Source of the DNA: Desulfobacteraceae bacterium
GTDB taxonomy: Bacteria > Desulfobacterota > Desulfobacteria > Desulfobacterales > Desulfosarcinaceae
Length of the DNA: 37,893 nucleotides
Reading direction: 5' to 3'
Assembly: GCA_027025615.1 (NCBI GenBank)
Contig: JALVQM010000067.1
Coordinates: 1 to 37,893, forward strand
A program made the position numbers and the translations under genes. Under the pieces are notes generated by a model. The model was not told the DNA's origin. It did not search any database and worked only from the letters and a program-made list of their open reading frames with translations. How positions within the stretch are numbered: the stretch's first letter is position 1; every line of letters begins with the position of its first letter. This document shows positions 8,964 through 18,176 of this stretch, piece by piece.

Positions 8964-11578
8964 TTCGTGTGGACATCAAGGCTCTGATCGAACGCCTCAA
9001 CCCTTATTGTGTCAACTGCCTGGAAGCAGCCGCAGGCATGTGCGTCGCCCGTACCCATTACGAGGTTACCGTGGAGCACATGCTTTCCAAGCTGATCGAT
9101 TCCCCCCAAACCGATATTCCCTTGATTCTCAAGCAGTTCGACATCGACCCGGGTCGGTTCCAAAAAGCCCTGGACCAGACCTTGGAAGGGTTTTCCACCG
9201 GCAATGCAGCCAAGCCGGTCTTTTCGCCTATTTTACTCGACTGGCTCCAGGACGCCTGGCTGGTCGCCTCGGTGGACATGGGAGAAGCCCGTCTGCGTTC
9301 CGGTGCCCTGCTGCTTTCACTGCTTAACCGCCCCCTGCAATTGGCCGCCGGTGACTGGATTGACCTGCTGGCCGATCTTAACAGGGACACTATCTCCAAG
9401 CAGTTCTGGGAACTTGTCAAGGGATCCAGCGAAAAGGCGGTCCGCCCCGAAGTGGTGGAAACCGAAGCCGGCCGACCCACAGGTGAAACCGCCCTGGAGC
9501 GTTTCTGTGTCGATTTTACCGCCAGGGCCGCAGCAGGAGAAATCGATCCTGTATTCGGGCGCGATGGTGAAATCCGACAAATGGTCGACATTCTAGCCCG
9601 ACGTCGCAAAAACAACCCCATCGTGGTGGGTGAAGCCGGGGTTGGCAAAACCGCTGTCGTCGAAGGACTGGCCCTGCGGGTGGTAGAAGGAGATGTGCCC
9701 GAAATTTTGCGTGAAGTTTCCATCATGGGACTGGACATGGGACTGCTGCAGGCCGGGGCAGGGATGAAAGGCGAATTTGAAAACCGACTGAAATCGGTAA
9801 TTAACGAAATCAAGGCTTCAGAAAAGCCGATCATCATGTTTATCGACGAGGCCCACACCCTTATAGGGGCTGGTGGCGCTGCCGGTATGAGCGATGCCGC
9901 CAACCTGCTGAAACCGGCCCTGGCCAGGGGTGAACTGCGGACCATCGCAGCCACCACCTGGTCGGAGTACAAGAAATACTTTGAAAAAGATGCAGCTCTG
10001 GCACGACGTTTCCAGCCCGTAAAACTGGACGAACCTGACGTTGAAACGGCCAAGCTGATTTTACGCGGGCTCAAGACCAAGTACGAAAGCGCCCACAAAG
10101 TGGTGGTCCGGGATGATGCCATTGAAACTGCTGCAGAGCTTGCCAGTCGTTATATTTCAGGCCGCCAGCTTCCCGACAAGGCCGTCGACCTGCTCGACAC
10201 CAGCGCAGCCAGGGTGAAAATTTTACTGACCGCCACCCCGGATATAATCGAGGACAAGCAGCGCCGCATCCAGGCCATCGACCGGGAACTGGATGCCATG
10301 GCCCGTGACCGGCTCCACGGAGTACAAATAGATATTGAGCACCAAAAAGAACTGGAAAACGAACGCCGGGATCTCAATCAACAAATGGAACAGCTCAAAG
10401 AGCGCTGGCTCAAGGAGCAGGAGCTGGCCCACCAAGTTATCGATCTGCAGAGCGAGTTGGAAGAAATGCAGGAAGATGGCGATCAAAGACAAGTCATCGA
10501 AAATCAGCTTTCCGACCTGCGGGCCAGGCTCGCCGAGATCCAGGGTGAAGAGCCCCTGGTACGCACAGAAGTCGACCCTGACGTGGTCTCCAAAGTGGTT
10601 TCGGACTGGACAGGAGTGCCCCTGGGCAAGGTTATGCGGGACGAAGCAGCCAACGTAGTCAACCTGGAAGAAAACCTGAAGCAAAGAATAAAAGGCCAGG
10701 ATCAGGCCTTGACGACCATCTGCAAGGTAATCCAATCGGCAAAAGCCGGTATCAAGGATCCCAATCAGCCCATGGGTGTATTTCTGCTTGTGGGACCCAG
10801 CGGTGTAGGCAAAACCGAGACAGGCCTGGCCATTGCCGACCTGCTCTTTGGTGGTGAAAACTTCATGGTAACCATCAACATGAGTGAATTTCAGGAAAAA
10901 CACACTGTCAGTCGCCTGATTGGATCACCGCCTGGTTATGTGGGCTACGGCGAAGGGGGTGTGCTGACCGAGGCCGTACGCCAGCGACCTTACTCTGTAG
11001 TCCTGCTGGACGAAGTGGAAAAGGGTCACCTGGAGGTAATGAACTTATTTTACCAGGTATTCGACAAGGGAATGCTGTCCGACGGCGAAGGACGACTGAT
11101 CGATTTTAAAAATACAGTAATATTTCTTACCAGCAACCTTGCCACCGATGTAATCACCGAGATGTGTGCCGACGGAAGACCGGACCTGGAAACCATTGAA
11201 GCCGCGGTCAGGCCGATTCTGTCCAGCCATTTCAAGCCGGCCCTGCTAGCCAGAATGACAGTGGTGCCCTATCTTACCCTGGATAGCGACATCCTGAAAC
11301 AGATTGTTGCTCTCAAAATGGAAAAACTGGTGCGCCGCTTAGCCGAGACCCATAAAATGGAACTGGTTTATACTCCGGCTGTGGCCGATCAGATTGCTGC
11401 CCGTTGCACCGAAGTTGAAACCGGGGCCCGCAATATCGACGCTATTATGAACGGATCCATCATGCCGCGCATGTCACATGAGATCCTGGCCCGTATGAGC
11501 CAGGCCGAACTGCCTTCAAGGGTAGTGCTGGATCTGGACGATGAAGGTGGCTTTGTTGTCAAGTTTGACCAAGCTTAA
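8960..11578 (+). CDS. tssH: TssH/ClpV, AAA+ ATPase that recycles the contracted sheath
   Basis: An 872-residue ClpV, a HSP100/ClpB-type AAA+ unfoldase. The N-terminal Clp repeat domain (about 1–160) carries the extra leading segment typical of ClpV. The first ATPase domain has Walker A GEAGVGKT (224–231) and Walker B IIMFIDEAHTLIG; a coiled-coil middle domain rich in Glu, Gln and Lys follows (about 420–530). The second ATPase domain has Walker A GPSGVGKT (612–619) and Walker B VVLLDEVEKGH. In other bacteria ClpV grips the N-terminal helix of TssC in contracted sheaths and disassembles them so that subunits can be reused. All nucleotide-binding motifs look intact. It overlaps tssG by four bases and precedes vgrG by 23. 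Confidence 0.96.
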   Translation: MIRVDIKALIERLNPYCVNCLEAAAGMCVARTHYEVTVEHMLSKLIDSPQTDIPLILKQFDIDPGRFQKALDQTLEGFSTGNAAKPVFSPILLDWLQDAWLVASVDMGEARLRSGALLLSLLNRPLQLAAGDWIDLLADLNRDTISKQFWELVKGSSEKAVRPEVVETEAGRPTGETALERFCVDFTARAAAGEIDPVFGRDGEIRQMVDILARRRKNNPIVVGEAGVGKTAVVEGLALRVVEGDVPEILREVSIMGLDMGLLQAGAGMKGEFENRLKSVINEIKASEKPIIMFIDEAHTLIGAGGAAGMSDAANLLKPALARGELRTIAATTWSEYKKYFEKDAALARRFQPVKLDEPDVETAKLILRGLKTKYESAHKVVVRDDAIETAAELASRYISGRQLPDKAVDLLDTSAARVKILLTATPDIIEDKQRRIQAIDRELDAMARDRLHGVQIDIEHQKELENERRDLNQQMEQLKERWLKEQELAHQVIDLQSELEEMQEDGDQRQVIENQLSDLRARLAEIQGEEPLVRTEVDPDVVSKVVSDWTGVPLGKVMRDEAANVVNLEENLKQRIKGQDQALTTICKVIQSAKAGIKDPNQPMGVFLLVGPSGVGKTETGLAIADLLFGGENFMVTINMSEFQEKHTVSRLIGSPPGYVGYGEGGVLTEAVRQRPYSVVLLDEVEKGHLEVMNLFYQVFDKGMLSDGEGRLIDFKNTVIFLTSNLATDVITEMCADGRPDLETIEAAVRPILSSHFKPALLARMTVVPYLTLDSDILKQIVALKMEKLVRRLAETHKMELVYTPAVADQIAARCTEVETGARNIDAIMNGSIMPRMSHEILARMSQAELPSRVVLDLDDEGGFVVKFDQA

Positions 11579-11601
11579 CCAGGAAAAAGGGAGTATTAGC
11601 C

Positions 11602-13773
11602 ATGCCTGCCAATGAGCCCGAGTTTACTTTCGAAATTGCCGGAAACCATTTCCACGTGGTTGCCTTTAAAGCCCGCGAAAAGATTTCAGATCTTTTTCAA
11701 ATTGATCTCCAGCTGGCAACCGAAGAAGAAGTGGATTTTCCCGATGTAATCGGCCAGGCTGCAATTTTTACCATTGAAGGAATCGAATCCGAGCGCCGGT
11801 TTCACGGTATTGTCAACCGTTTTGCCCAAACCGGCTCCTCAGGTCGCTTTTTTCTGTACACGGCCCAAGTAGTCCCGTCGGCCTGGTTGCTGAACCTGGA
11901 GCAGGATTGCCGGATCTTCCAGAACAAGACCGTACAGGAAATCATTCAACAGATAATGGAAGAATCGTCCATTGCCTCGGACGCTTTCGACTTCAGGCTC
12001 CATGAAAATTATACCGCCAGGCCCTATTGTGTCCAGTACGATGAAACCGACCTGAATTTCCTCAACCGACTCTGTGAACAGGATGGAATTTTCTACTTTT
12101 TCGAGCACTCCCAGGAAGGGCACGTTATGGTCTTCGGCGACGGCCAGGTCAATTACCAGCCAATCGAGGGTGAAGCTCAGATAGAATACAACCCAGACAG
12201 CAGTATGGTGGCTGAAGAAGAAGCTGTCGTAAGTTTCAGATTCGATCGCCAGTTGACCCCCGGCAAATTCAGCACGCGGGACTACAATTTCACCCGGCCG
12301 TCTCTGGATCTTACCTCCGAACAGACAGCCGAAGACAACACCGAGAGGGAAATTTTTGAATTTCCAGGCCTCTACGAAGAACAGAGCGACGGCGACCGTC
12401 TGGCCCAGGTGAGGCTGCAGCAAACGGTGATGTTCAGGGATCTTGCCAGCGGCACCGGTGTCTGCCCCCGGTTTGTTCCCGGTTTTACCTTCACCCTGAG
12501 CGGCCACAGCCTGGATTCACTAAACCAGGAGTACTTGCTGACAGAAGTAATCCACGAGGGTAGCCAGCCCCAGGTACTGGCCGAAAGAAGTCGCACCGAC
12601 GAGCCCAGCAATTACATCAACAGTTTCAAGGCCGTGCCTTCATCGATAACCATCCGGCCGGAGAGGCGCACGCAACGGCCCAGAATCCGCGGAGTACACA
12701 CCGCCGTGGTGGTTGGGCCCTCGGGTGAAGAAATCTACACCGATGACATGGGGCGGATCAAGGTCCAGTTTTTTTGGGATCGCAATGGACAGAGCGATGA
12801 AAACAGTTCCTGCTGGATCAGGGTCAGCCAGGCCTGGGCCGGATCCGGTTGGGGAGCGCTTTTTATCCCCAGGATCGGCCAGGAGGTGGTGGTCGATTTT
12901 ATCGAGGGAGATCCCGACAGGCCGCTTGTTACCGGGACCGTTTACCACGGTACAAACACCCCGCCCTGGGACCTGCCGGATGAAAAAACCAAAAGCGGAA
13001 TCAAAAGCGAAAGTTCCACCGGCGGCGGGGGCAACAATGAAATCCGTTTCGAAGACAAGGCCGACAATGAAGAGCTCTATATGCACGCCCAAAAGGATAT
13101 GAACATCGAGGTCAACAATAATCACAGCCGCACTGTGGGCGCCAATGACAGTTTAAGCATCAAGAAAAACCGCAATATCCATGTAAAGCAAAACTGCGAA
13201 GAAAAAATCGATCAGCAGCGCAAGCTAACCATCAAGGGCAAACATGAACGCACGGCTGAAAACGACGAAACCATCAACATCACCGGCAAACGCAAACTAA
13301 CTGCCGGTACCGAAGAGCACAAGGTAAATGGAAACCGCAAGCTGGATGTTACCGGCAACGAAAATTACACTGTAACCGGCTCGCGCACCTTCAGGGCCCG
13401 CTCGGAAACCCATACCATAGGTACAACCAGACAAGTAAGCTCCCAATCAGAAACCAAAAGAGTATCTTCCTCCCGAACATTTACCGCTGGTGTTGAAACT
13501 TACACCGTAACCGGTGCCCGCACTCTCACAGTAGGTTCCGAAAACCGGACGGTCACCAACCAACAGACCTTTCTGGGCATGGATGTGACCACCGATTCAG
13601 GGGCCAAGTTCGAAAACTTCGCCGGGATGAAATGCTCAAACCATTTGGCCCTGTTGATGGAGCTGAAACAGCTCACCAACAGCGTAACTAATATAAAGCT
13701 GGAATACACAAATGTGTCATGTACTCAGAATGGAATCGAACTCGATCCAGCCACTTTACACATAATGACCTGA
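11602..13773 (+). CDS. vgrG: VgrG (TssI), T6SS spike protein
   Basis: A 723-residue VgrG. The gp27-like base occupies about residues 1–340 (FHGIVNRFAQTGSSGRFFLY, then CVQYDETDLNFLNRLCEQDGIFYFFEH in part). The gp5-like OB domain starts near 376 (YTDDMGRIKVQFFWDRNG) and runs through SCWIRVSQAWAGSGWG and the GDPDRPLVTGTVYHG segment. Residues about 495–655 are a repetitive Thr/Val/Asn-rich array that would form the triple-stranded beta needle. The last 60 residues are not repetitive and match no toxin I know, so this looks like a structural spike, not an evolved VgrG. It has an AGGGAG ribosome site. The genes just downstream encode its probable adaptor and tip. Confidence 0.95.
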   Translation: MPANEPEFTFEIAGNHFHVVAFKAREKISDLFQIDLQLATEEEVDFPDVIGQAAIFTIEGIESERRFHGIVNRFAQTGSSGRFFLYTAQVVPSAWLLNLEQDCRIFQNKTVQEIIQQIMEESSIASDAFDFRLHENYTARPYCVQYDETDLNFLNRLCEQDGIFYFFEHSQEGHVMVFGDGQVNYQPIEGEAQIEYNPDSSMVAEEEAVVSFRFDRQLTPGKFSTRDYNFTRPSLDLTSEQTAEDNTEREIFEFPGLYEEQSDGDRLAQVRLQQTVMFRDLASGTGVCPRFVPGFTFTLSGHSLDSLNQEYLLTEVIHEGSQPQVLAERSRTDEPSNYINSFKAVPSSITIRPERRTQRPRIRGVHTAVVVGPSGEEIYTDDMGRIKVQFFWDRNGQSDENSSCWIRVSQAWAGSGWGALFIPRIGQEVVVDFIEGDPDRPLVTGTVYHGTNTPPWDLPDEKTKSGIKSESSTGGGGNNEIRFEDKADNEELYMHAQKDMNIEVNNNHSRTVGANDSLSIKKNRNIHVKQNCEEKIDQQRKLTIKGKHERTAENDETINITGKRKLTAGTEEHKVNGNRKLDVTGNENYTVTGSRTFRARSETHTIGTTRQVSSQSETKRVSSSRTFTAGVETYTVTGARTLTVGSENRTVTNQQTFLGMDVTTDSGAKFENFAGMKCSNHLALLMELKQLTNSVTNIKLEYTNVSCTQNGIELDPATLHIMT

Positions 13774-13788
13774 AGCGGCATTTTAGCC

Positions 13789-16359
13789 ATGAAAATAATC
13801 AAACCCTTGAAACTGGGCTTGCTGTTTAAGACCTTTGAATACCGGGGGCGCTGTTTCTGGTCTCCGGCCTTACTGATCTTTTTCGACTTCCAAGACAGGC
13901 CTCAGCTGGAAACAGAGGTTGACCTCTGGAAGCTGGTGCCCCAGCGCTTGGGACAACAGATCCTGGACGAGGCCATGCCCAAAAGCCGGGCCGAAATCCT
14001 GGTAAACGGTTCCTTTTTCGCCCCCGGACACAAGCCTGTAACTGCCGGCCAGATAAAGATAAAAATAGGGCCGGTGGACAAGACCCTGTACATCTATGGC
14101 AACCGCTACTGGAAACGGTCGCCCTCCCTGGCCTGGATTATTTCCGATCCAGAACCGATGCTGGAAATGCCTATAGACTGGGGTCATTCTTTCGGGGGTC
14201 CCGACTACAAGCCCAACCCCCTGGGCAGGGGAACCCAGGCAACCAAAATGCCAGGACACGGAAAGGTTGTTGCCCTGCCCAATGTCGAGCTTCCCGGACA
14301 ACTCATAGGTTCACCCAAGGATCGGCCCCCACCGGCCGGCTTGGGTCCCATCGACCTGACCTGGCCCCAGCGTTTTTCGAAATGTGGTACCTATGGCAAG
14401 CAATGGTTTGAAGAACGCTTTCCAGGCCTGCCGGATGATATCGACTGGACTTTTTTCAACACAGCACCTACAGACCAGCAGATAGACGGTTTTTTCAGCG
14501 GAAACGAGACTTTCGTAGTGGAAGGGATGCATCCTGACCACAAACGCCTGGAAGGCAGACTGCCTGCTGTCAGGCCGCGCTGTTTTATCTGCCGCCAAAG
14601 TTCAGATCAAGCCCGGGACCTTGAAGAGCTGGAACTCAACCTGGATACCGTCTGGCTTTTTCCCGACGTGCTCAAAGGCCTTCTGATTTATCGTGGACTT
14701 ACCGAGGTTTCTGATAGCATGGCCAAGGAAATCACCAAAGTATTAATGGCCTATGAAAAGCTGGACTCTCCTGCCCGGAACCTCGAACACTACCGCCAAG
14801 CGCTTGAAAAACGATCCGATCCTCAAAAGGCGGGCCTGACTCTTCTGGACGAAACCGACCTGATCGCAGAAGGCGAACGTTCCGGTATTGCTGAGCTGAT
14901 GGCCGCCGACGATGGCCAGCAGCAACAATGGGAACAGTTGCTCCAGAAAAAGCTACGCCTGCGCATGGAAAACGACCTCAAACAGGTAAGGGCATCACTG
15001 GCTTCCCAGGGGCTTGATCCAGATAAGATCCTGCCTCTGCCTGAACCTGTAGAATACGACCCCACCGACATCGACAAGCTGCTAGCAGAGGCAAAGGATG
15101 CACGCCGCAAGTCTGAACAAGTACTTGCCGGGCATTTGAAACAGCTGGGATTGACCAAACAGCAACTGGTGGAACAAGCCGAAACCAAGCCTGCACCTCG
15201 ACCGGTTTTTTCAGCAGCCCGGGCAGTTGAGACCTTCCGGTCCATTGGCATTGAAAGTAATGAGCTGACAAAAAAGATGCTGGCAATTGAAGAAACCTTT
15301 TTTCAAAGCTATCGCCAGTTCGGTCACAAGTTGCCGCCGGTTATACCTCCGGGACCGGAGACCGACGAAGAAAGGATCCAAATCTTGATCAGGGCCTGTA
15401 AAGAAGGCACCAGCCTGGCAGATATGGATCTTGCCGGGCTCGACCTTTCCGGGATGGAGCTTTCCGGAGCCAACTTGGCCGGAGCTTTCCTGGAAGGCGT
15501 AAGTCTTGCTGGAGCAGATCTTTGCGGGGCGGATCTTTCCAACTGCGCCCTGATGCGGGCCGATCTTTCAGGAGCAATGTTGAAAGGCGCCAAAATCCGT
15601 GGCGCCGGCCTTGGCCGCAGCAAGCTGACCGGGGCAAATTTTACCGGAGCAGATCTTGACGGAGCCTATCTGGTTGAAGCAGATCTTTGCGGGACGATAT
15701 TTGTCGAAGCAAGCCTTGCAAAAGCCGACCTGAGTCAGGTCAAGGCCCTCAAAGCCGATTTCAGGCGGGCTACGATCACTAACGTACGTTTTATCGAGGC
15801 TGATTTTAGCGGCGCAAATTTCAGCCAGGCCGATCTTGGAGAAGGAATTTTTATTCAAACCGTTTTGAAAAAAGCCGATTTTAACGGCTGTAAGCTGGTC
15901 AAAGCAACTTTAGTCAAAACGGACGCAACCGAAGCCGACTTCAGCAATGTGCGCTTTGACAATCTCAGGGCCGCTGCGGACTGCATCTGCGAAAAGACCA
16001 GCTTCCGACACGCATGGATGGAAGGGGCCAACCTCAGAGGGGCCAGATTGAAAGGGGCCAACTTCGATCAGGCCAACCTCGACTCCGCCGACCTGAGCGA
16101 AGCCGATTTACGCCAAACCTCCTTTCGCTATGCAACAGCCAAAAAGGCCCTGTTCATGGAGTCAGACATGACCGCAGCCAAAATGACAGGTGCCAATCTT
16201 TTTGAAAGCCTTCTGCATAAGGCCAACCTCGAACAGACCGATCTGCAGGGTACCAATCTGTTCGGGGTCGATTTCATGAAGGCCAGGTTCCGGAACACCG
16301 ATGTTCGTCAAGCCCTCACGGCAAAGTCAACCCTACTGCGCTGGATGCCGAAAAAATGA
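13789..16359 (+). CDS. DUF2169 T6SS adaptor domain fused to a pentapeptide-repeat domain
   Basis: An 856-residue two-part protein. Residues about 1–290 match DUF2169: HSFGGPDYKPNPLGRG near 133–148, ALPNVELPGQLIG, PAGLGPIDLTWPQR and FFNTAPTDQQI. DUF2169 proteins sit beside vgrG, and one in Agrobacterium (Atu3641) is reported to help load a toxin on its cognate VgrG. A charged helical linker (about 300–540) follows. From about 544 to 845 there are dozens of A(D/N)LXX-type pentapeptide repeats, which fold as a right-handed quadrilateral beta helix. The stop overlaps the next gene by ATGA. There is no catalytic motif. It may be an adaptor whose helix extends or caps the spike, or a carrier for an effector encoded elsewhere. 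The domain calls are firm; the function of the fusion is unknown. Confidence 0.88.
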   Translation: MKIIKPLKLGLLFKTFEYRGRCFWSPALLIFFDFQDRPQLETEVDLWKLVPQRLGQQILDEAMPKSRAEILVNGSFFAPGHKPVTAGQIKIKIGPVDKTLYIYGNRYWKRSPSLAWIISDPEPMLEMPIDWGHSFGGPDYKPNPLGRGTQATKMPGHGKVVALPNVELPGQLIGSPKDRPPPAGLGPIDLTWPQRFSKCGTYGKQWFEERFPGLPDDIDWTFFNTAPTDQQIDGFFSGNETFVVEGMHPDHKRLEGRLPAVRPRCFICRQSSDQARDLEELELNLDTVWLFPDVLKGLLIYRGLTEVSDSMAKEITKVLMAYEKLDSPARNLEHYRQALEKRSDPQKAGLTLLDETDLIAEGERSGIAELMAADDGQQQQWEQLLQKKLRLRMENDLKQVRASLASQGLDPDKILPLPEPVEYDPTDIDKLLAEAKDARRKSEQVLAGHLKQLGLTKQQLVEQAETKPAPRPVFSAARAVETFRSIGIESNELTKKMLAIEETFFQSYRQFGHKLPPVIPPGPETDEERIQILIRACKEGTSLADMDLAGLDLSGMELSGANLAGAFLEGVSLAGADLCGADLSNCALMRADLSGAMLKGAKIRGAGLGRSKLTGANFTGADLDGAYLVEADLCGTIFVEASLAKADLSQVKALKADFRRATITNVRFIEADFSGANFSQADLGEGIFIQTVLKKADFNGCKLVKATLVKTDATEADFSNVRFDNLRAAADCICEKTSFRHAWMEGANLRGARLKGANFDQANLDSADLSEADLRQTSFRYATAKKALFMESDMTAAKMTGANLFESLLHKANLEQTDLQGTNLFGVDFMKARFRNTDVRQALTAKSTLLRWMPKK

Positions 16360-17483
16360 ACGATCTGGAAAAAAAGCTGGAGCAACAGATCAAGCAAGAA
16401 CTGGCTTACTTCGGTCCACCCCAACGCCTGGATCGGCAGGAGCTTGAAAAGCGCGCTGCCGGCGGAGAGTTCCTGGCCAATTTCAATTGCAGCGGCCTGG
16501 ATCTTTCCGGAATCGATCTGTCTGGATGTATAATGGAAAGGGTTGATTTCAGGGGAGCCAATCTGGAAGGCGCCCGTTTCAAAGAGGCGGTGCTCAACCA
16601 ATGCAGCCTGGACCATACCAGGCTGGCCGGAGCCAATTTATTCATGACTTTGATTACCCAGACCGGACTGGAAAAGGCAAGCGCACCGCAGTCCTGCTGG
16701 ACAATGGCCAAGATCGTGGAAAGTCCGGCCGATGGCCTGGACCTCAGCGGCTGCCAGCTTTCCAAGGCTTTCTTTTATCAGGTAAACCTCAGCCGGGCGG
16801 TGCTGGCTTCTTCCGACCTGGAACAGGCAGCTTTCATCGAAACCGTTCTAGAAGGCTGCGATTTTTCCGGTGCCTTGCTCCCCCAGGCGGTTTTGGTGAA
16901 AGTCGATTTCAGGCAGATCAATATTTCCAAAGCCGACCTGTCCCGGGCCATCCTGATGGAATCAAACTTCAGCGGCCTTGACCTCTCCGGTATAAACCTG
17001 GTTCAAGCCCAGTTGAAAGGAAGCAACTTTTTCCAAACCGACCTCTCCGGCGCCGATCTGACCCAGGCAGGGTTTGTCAAGGCTAACCTGGAAGGCGCCA
17101 ACCTGGACCGGGTCAAGGCAAAAATGGCTCTTTTCGCGGAGTCTAACCTGAGAGGAGTTTCCATGCGCATGGCCGACCTGTGCCAAGCCGTGCTCCAAAA
17201 GGCAGATCTTACAAAGGCCGACCTGCGGGCTAGCGACCTGACCGCCGCCGTGCTATCCGAAAGCAAATTCCTGGCGGCCCGGCTGGAAAAGGCCAATTTC
17301 ACTGACGCCGACATGGCCCATGCCGATCTTTCCGGGGCCGACTTGAGCGGAGCCAACCTTTTCCGGGCCAGGTTGCATCGAATCATCGACAAGGCAACCA
17401 TCTGGAAGGGCTCCAATCGGGAATCGGCCAGCGGGGACGACAAACTAAGGGTCATGGGCGAAGAATGGCAGCCGCCTCTTTGA
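16356..17483 (+). CDS. Pentapeptide-repeat protein in the T6SS spike cassette
   Basis: A 375-residue protein. After a short charged N-terminus (about 1–40) it consists almost wholly of pentapeptide repeats (for example GLDLSGIDLSGC, GADLSGANLF) to about residue 345, then a polar tail. Such repeats form a square beta-helical rod; some family members mimic DNA (Qnr/MfpA), while most have no known activity. The ATGA overlap with the DUF2169–pentapeptide gene makes coupled translation and direct partnership likely. It could be a spike extension, a partner for the repeats of the upstream protein, or a secreted effector without a recognisable catalytic domain. No signal peptide is present, as expected for a T6SS passenger. 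Repeat assignment is firm; role is open. Confidence 0.85.
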   Translation: MNDLEKKLEQQIKQELAYFGPPQRLDRQELEKRAAGGEFLANFNCSGLDLSGIDLSGCIMERVDFRGANLEGARFKEAVLNQCSLDHTRLAGANLFMTLITQTGLEKASAPQSCWTMAKIVESPADGLDLSGCQLSKAFFYQVNLSRAVLASSDLEQAAFIETVLEGCDFSGALLPQAVLVKVDFRQINISKADLSRAILMESNFSGLDLSGINLVQAQLKGSNFFQTDLSGADLTQAGFVKANLEGANLDRVKAKMALFAESNLRGVSMRMADLCQAVLQKADLTKADLRASDLTAAVLSESKFLAARLEKANFTDADMAHADLSGADLSGANLFRARLHRIIDKATIWKGSNRESASGDDKLRVMGEEWQPPL

Positions 17484-17509
17484 AAAGCTAAAACAACAGG
17501 AGATAGCAA

Positions 17510-18160
17510 ATGGACAATCTGGTACGGATAAGAAAAGAAAATCCTGTCTATCAGCAGTACGCTGTTGTAACGGAATGCCATGGTGACGAATTTTGCGTCA
17601 GAACTCAGGAGCAGTTGTATTGCGCCCGCCGGGCAGCAAGCTGTCTTGTTCACCCTCAACCCGGAGACCGGGTTCTGGTCTGCTGCCAAGACAGCGGCGA
17701 TTGTTTTATCCTGGCAGTGCTGGAAGCAGCCAGCCCCGGCACCACCCGGATTGCACTGGACGGCGATCTGCGCCTGGAACTTGACTCTGGCGAACTCCAG
17801 GTGGCAGCTCAGGACGGAATCGGGCTGGCCACTGCAGGACGCTTCCAGTCCACCTCCGGCCAAGTGCAGCTAAATGCTGTTTCCGGTAAATTCAACATTA
17901 ATCAAACCGTTTTCAACGGAGCCTGTCTCCAGGCCACCGTAGAGCGTATCCGGCTGCTGGCAGCTTCCACCGAAACCCTGGTTCAGCGCCTTGTACAAAG
18001 GGCCAAGCGTGTTTTTCGCAGCGTTGAGCAAGACGAAGTGGTCAAAGTCGGCCATATTGACGTATCCGCTTCCAAACTGATGACCTTGAGCGGTAAATAT
18101 ACAATCATGACCGCTAAGGAAGATGTTAAAATAGATGCAGAGAGAATCCATATAGGATAA
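17510..18160 (+). CDS. DUF3540 family T6SS-associated protein
   Basis: A 216-residue protein that I recognise as DUF3540, a family found almost only between DUF2169 or pentapeptide genes and a DUF4150 PAAR-like gene in T6SS loci. The N-terminal half is beta-rich (YAVVTECHGDEFCVRTQEQ, then a PGDRVLVCCQDSGDCFILAVLE segment resembling an OB-like or baseplate-hub fold). The C-terminal part (SKLMTLSGKYTIMTAKEDVKI) has short alternating strands like the VgrG needle. It may be an adaptor between the spike and the PAAR-like tip, but no function is established to my knowledge. AGGAGA precedes the ATG; the PAAR-like gene follows after 16 bases. Confidence 0.8.
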   Translation: MDNLVRIRKENPVYQQYAVVTECHGDEFCVRTQEQLYCARRAASCLVHPQPGDRVLVCCQDSGDCFILAVLEAASPGTTRIALDGDLRLELDSGELQVAAQDGIGLATAGRFQSTSGQVQLNAVSGKFNINQTVFNGACLQATVERIRLLAASTETLVQRLVQRAKRVFRSVEQDEVVKVGHIDVSASKLMTLSGKYTIMTAKEDVKIDAERIHIG

Positions 18161-18176
18161 GTAAAGGAGAAGAAAA

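Noticed and set aside
9058..10122. 354-codon open frame on the − strand inside tssH, and similar long antisense frames (for example 2111–2989 and 17003–17863)
   Set aside because: They are opposite strongly supported T6SS genes; their products are Ser/Arg/Ala-rich without motifs, typical of antisense shadows of GC-biased codons.
13090..13570. Repetitive Thr/Asn/Gly-coding tract at the end of vgrG as a possible toxin extension
   Set aside because: It is the gp5-like needle repeat; the residual tail after it is too short and has no catalytic residues.
15415..17400. Short-period DNA repetition that could look like a repeat array
   Set aside because: The periodicity follows the pentapeptide codons (15 bases) with varied sequence; there are no identical repeats with spacers, so it is not a CRISPR or tandem DNA repeat.
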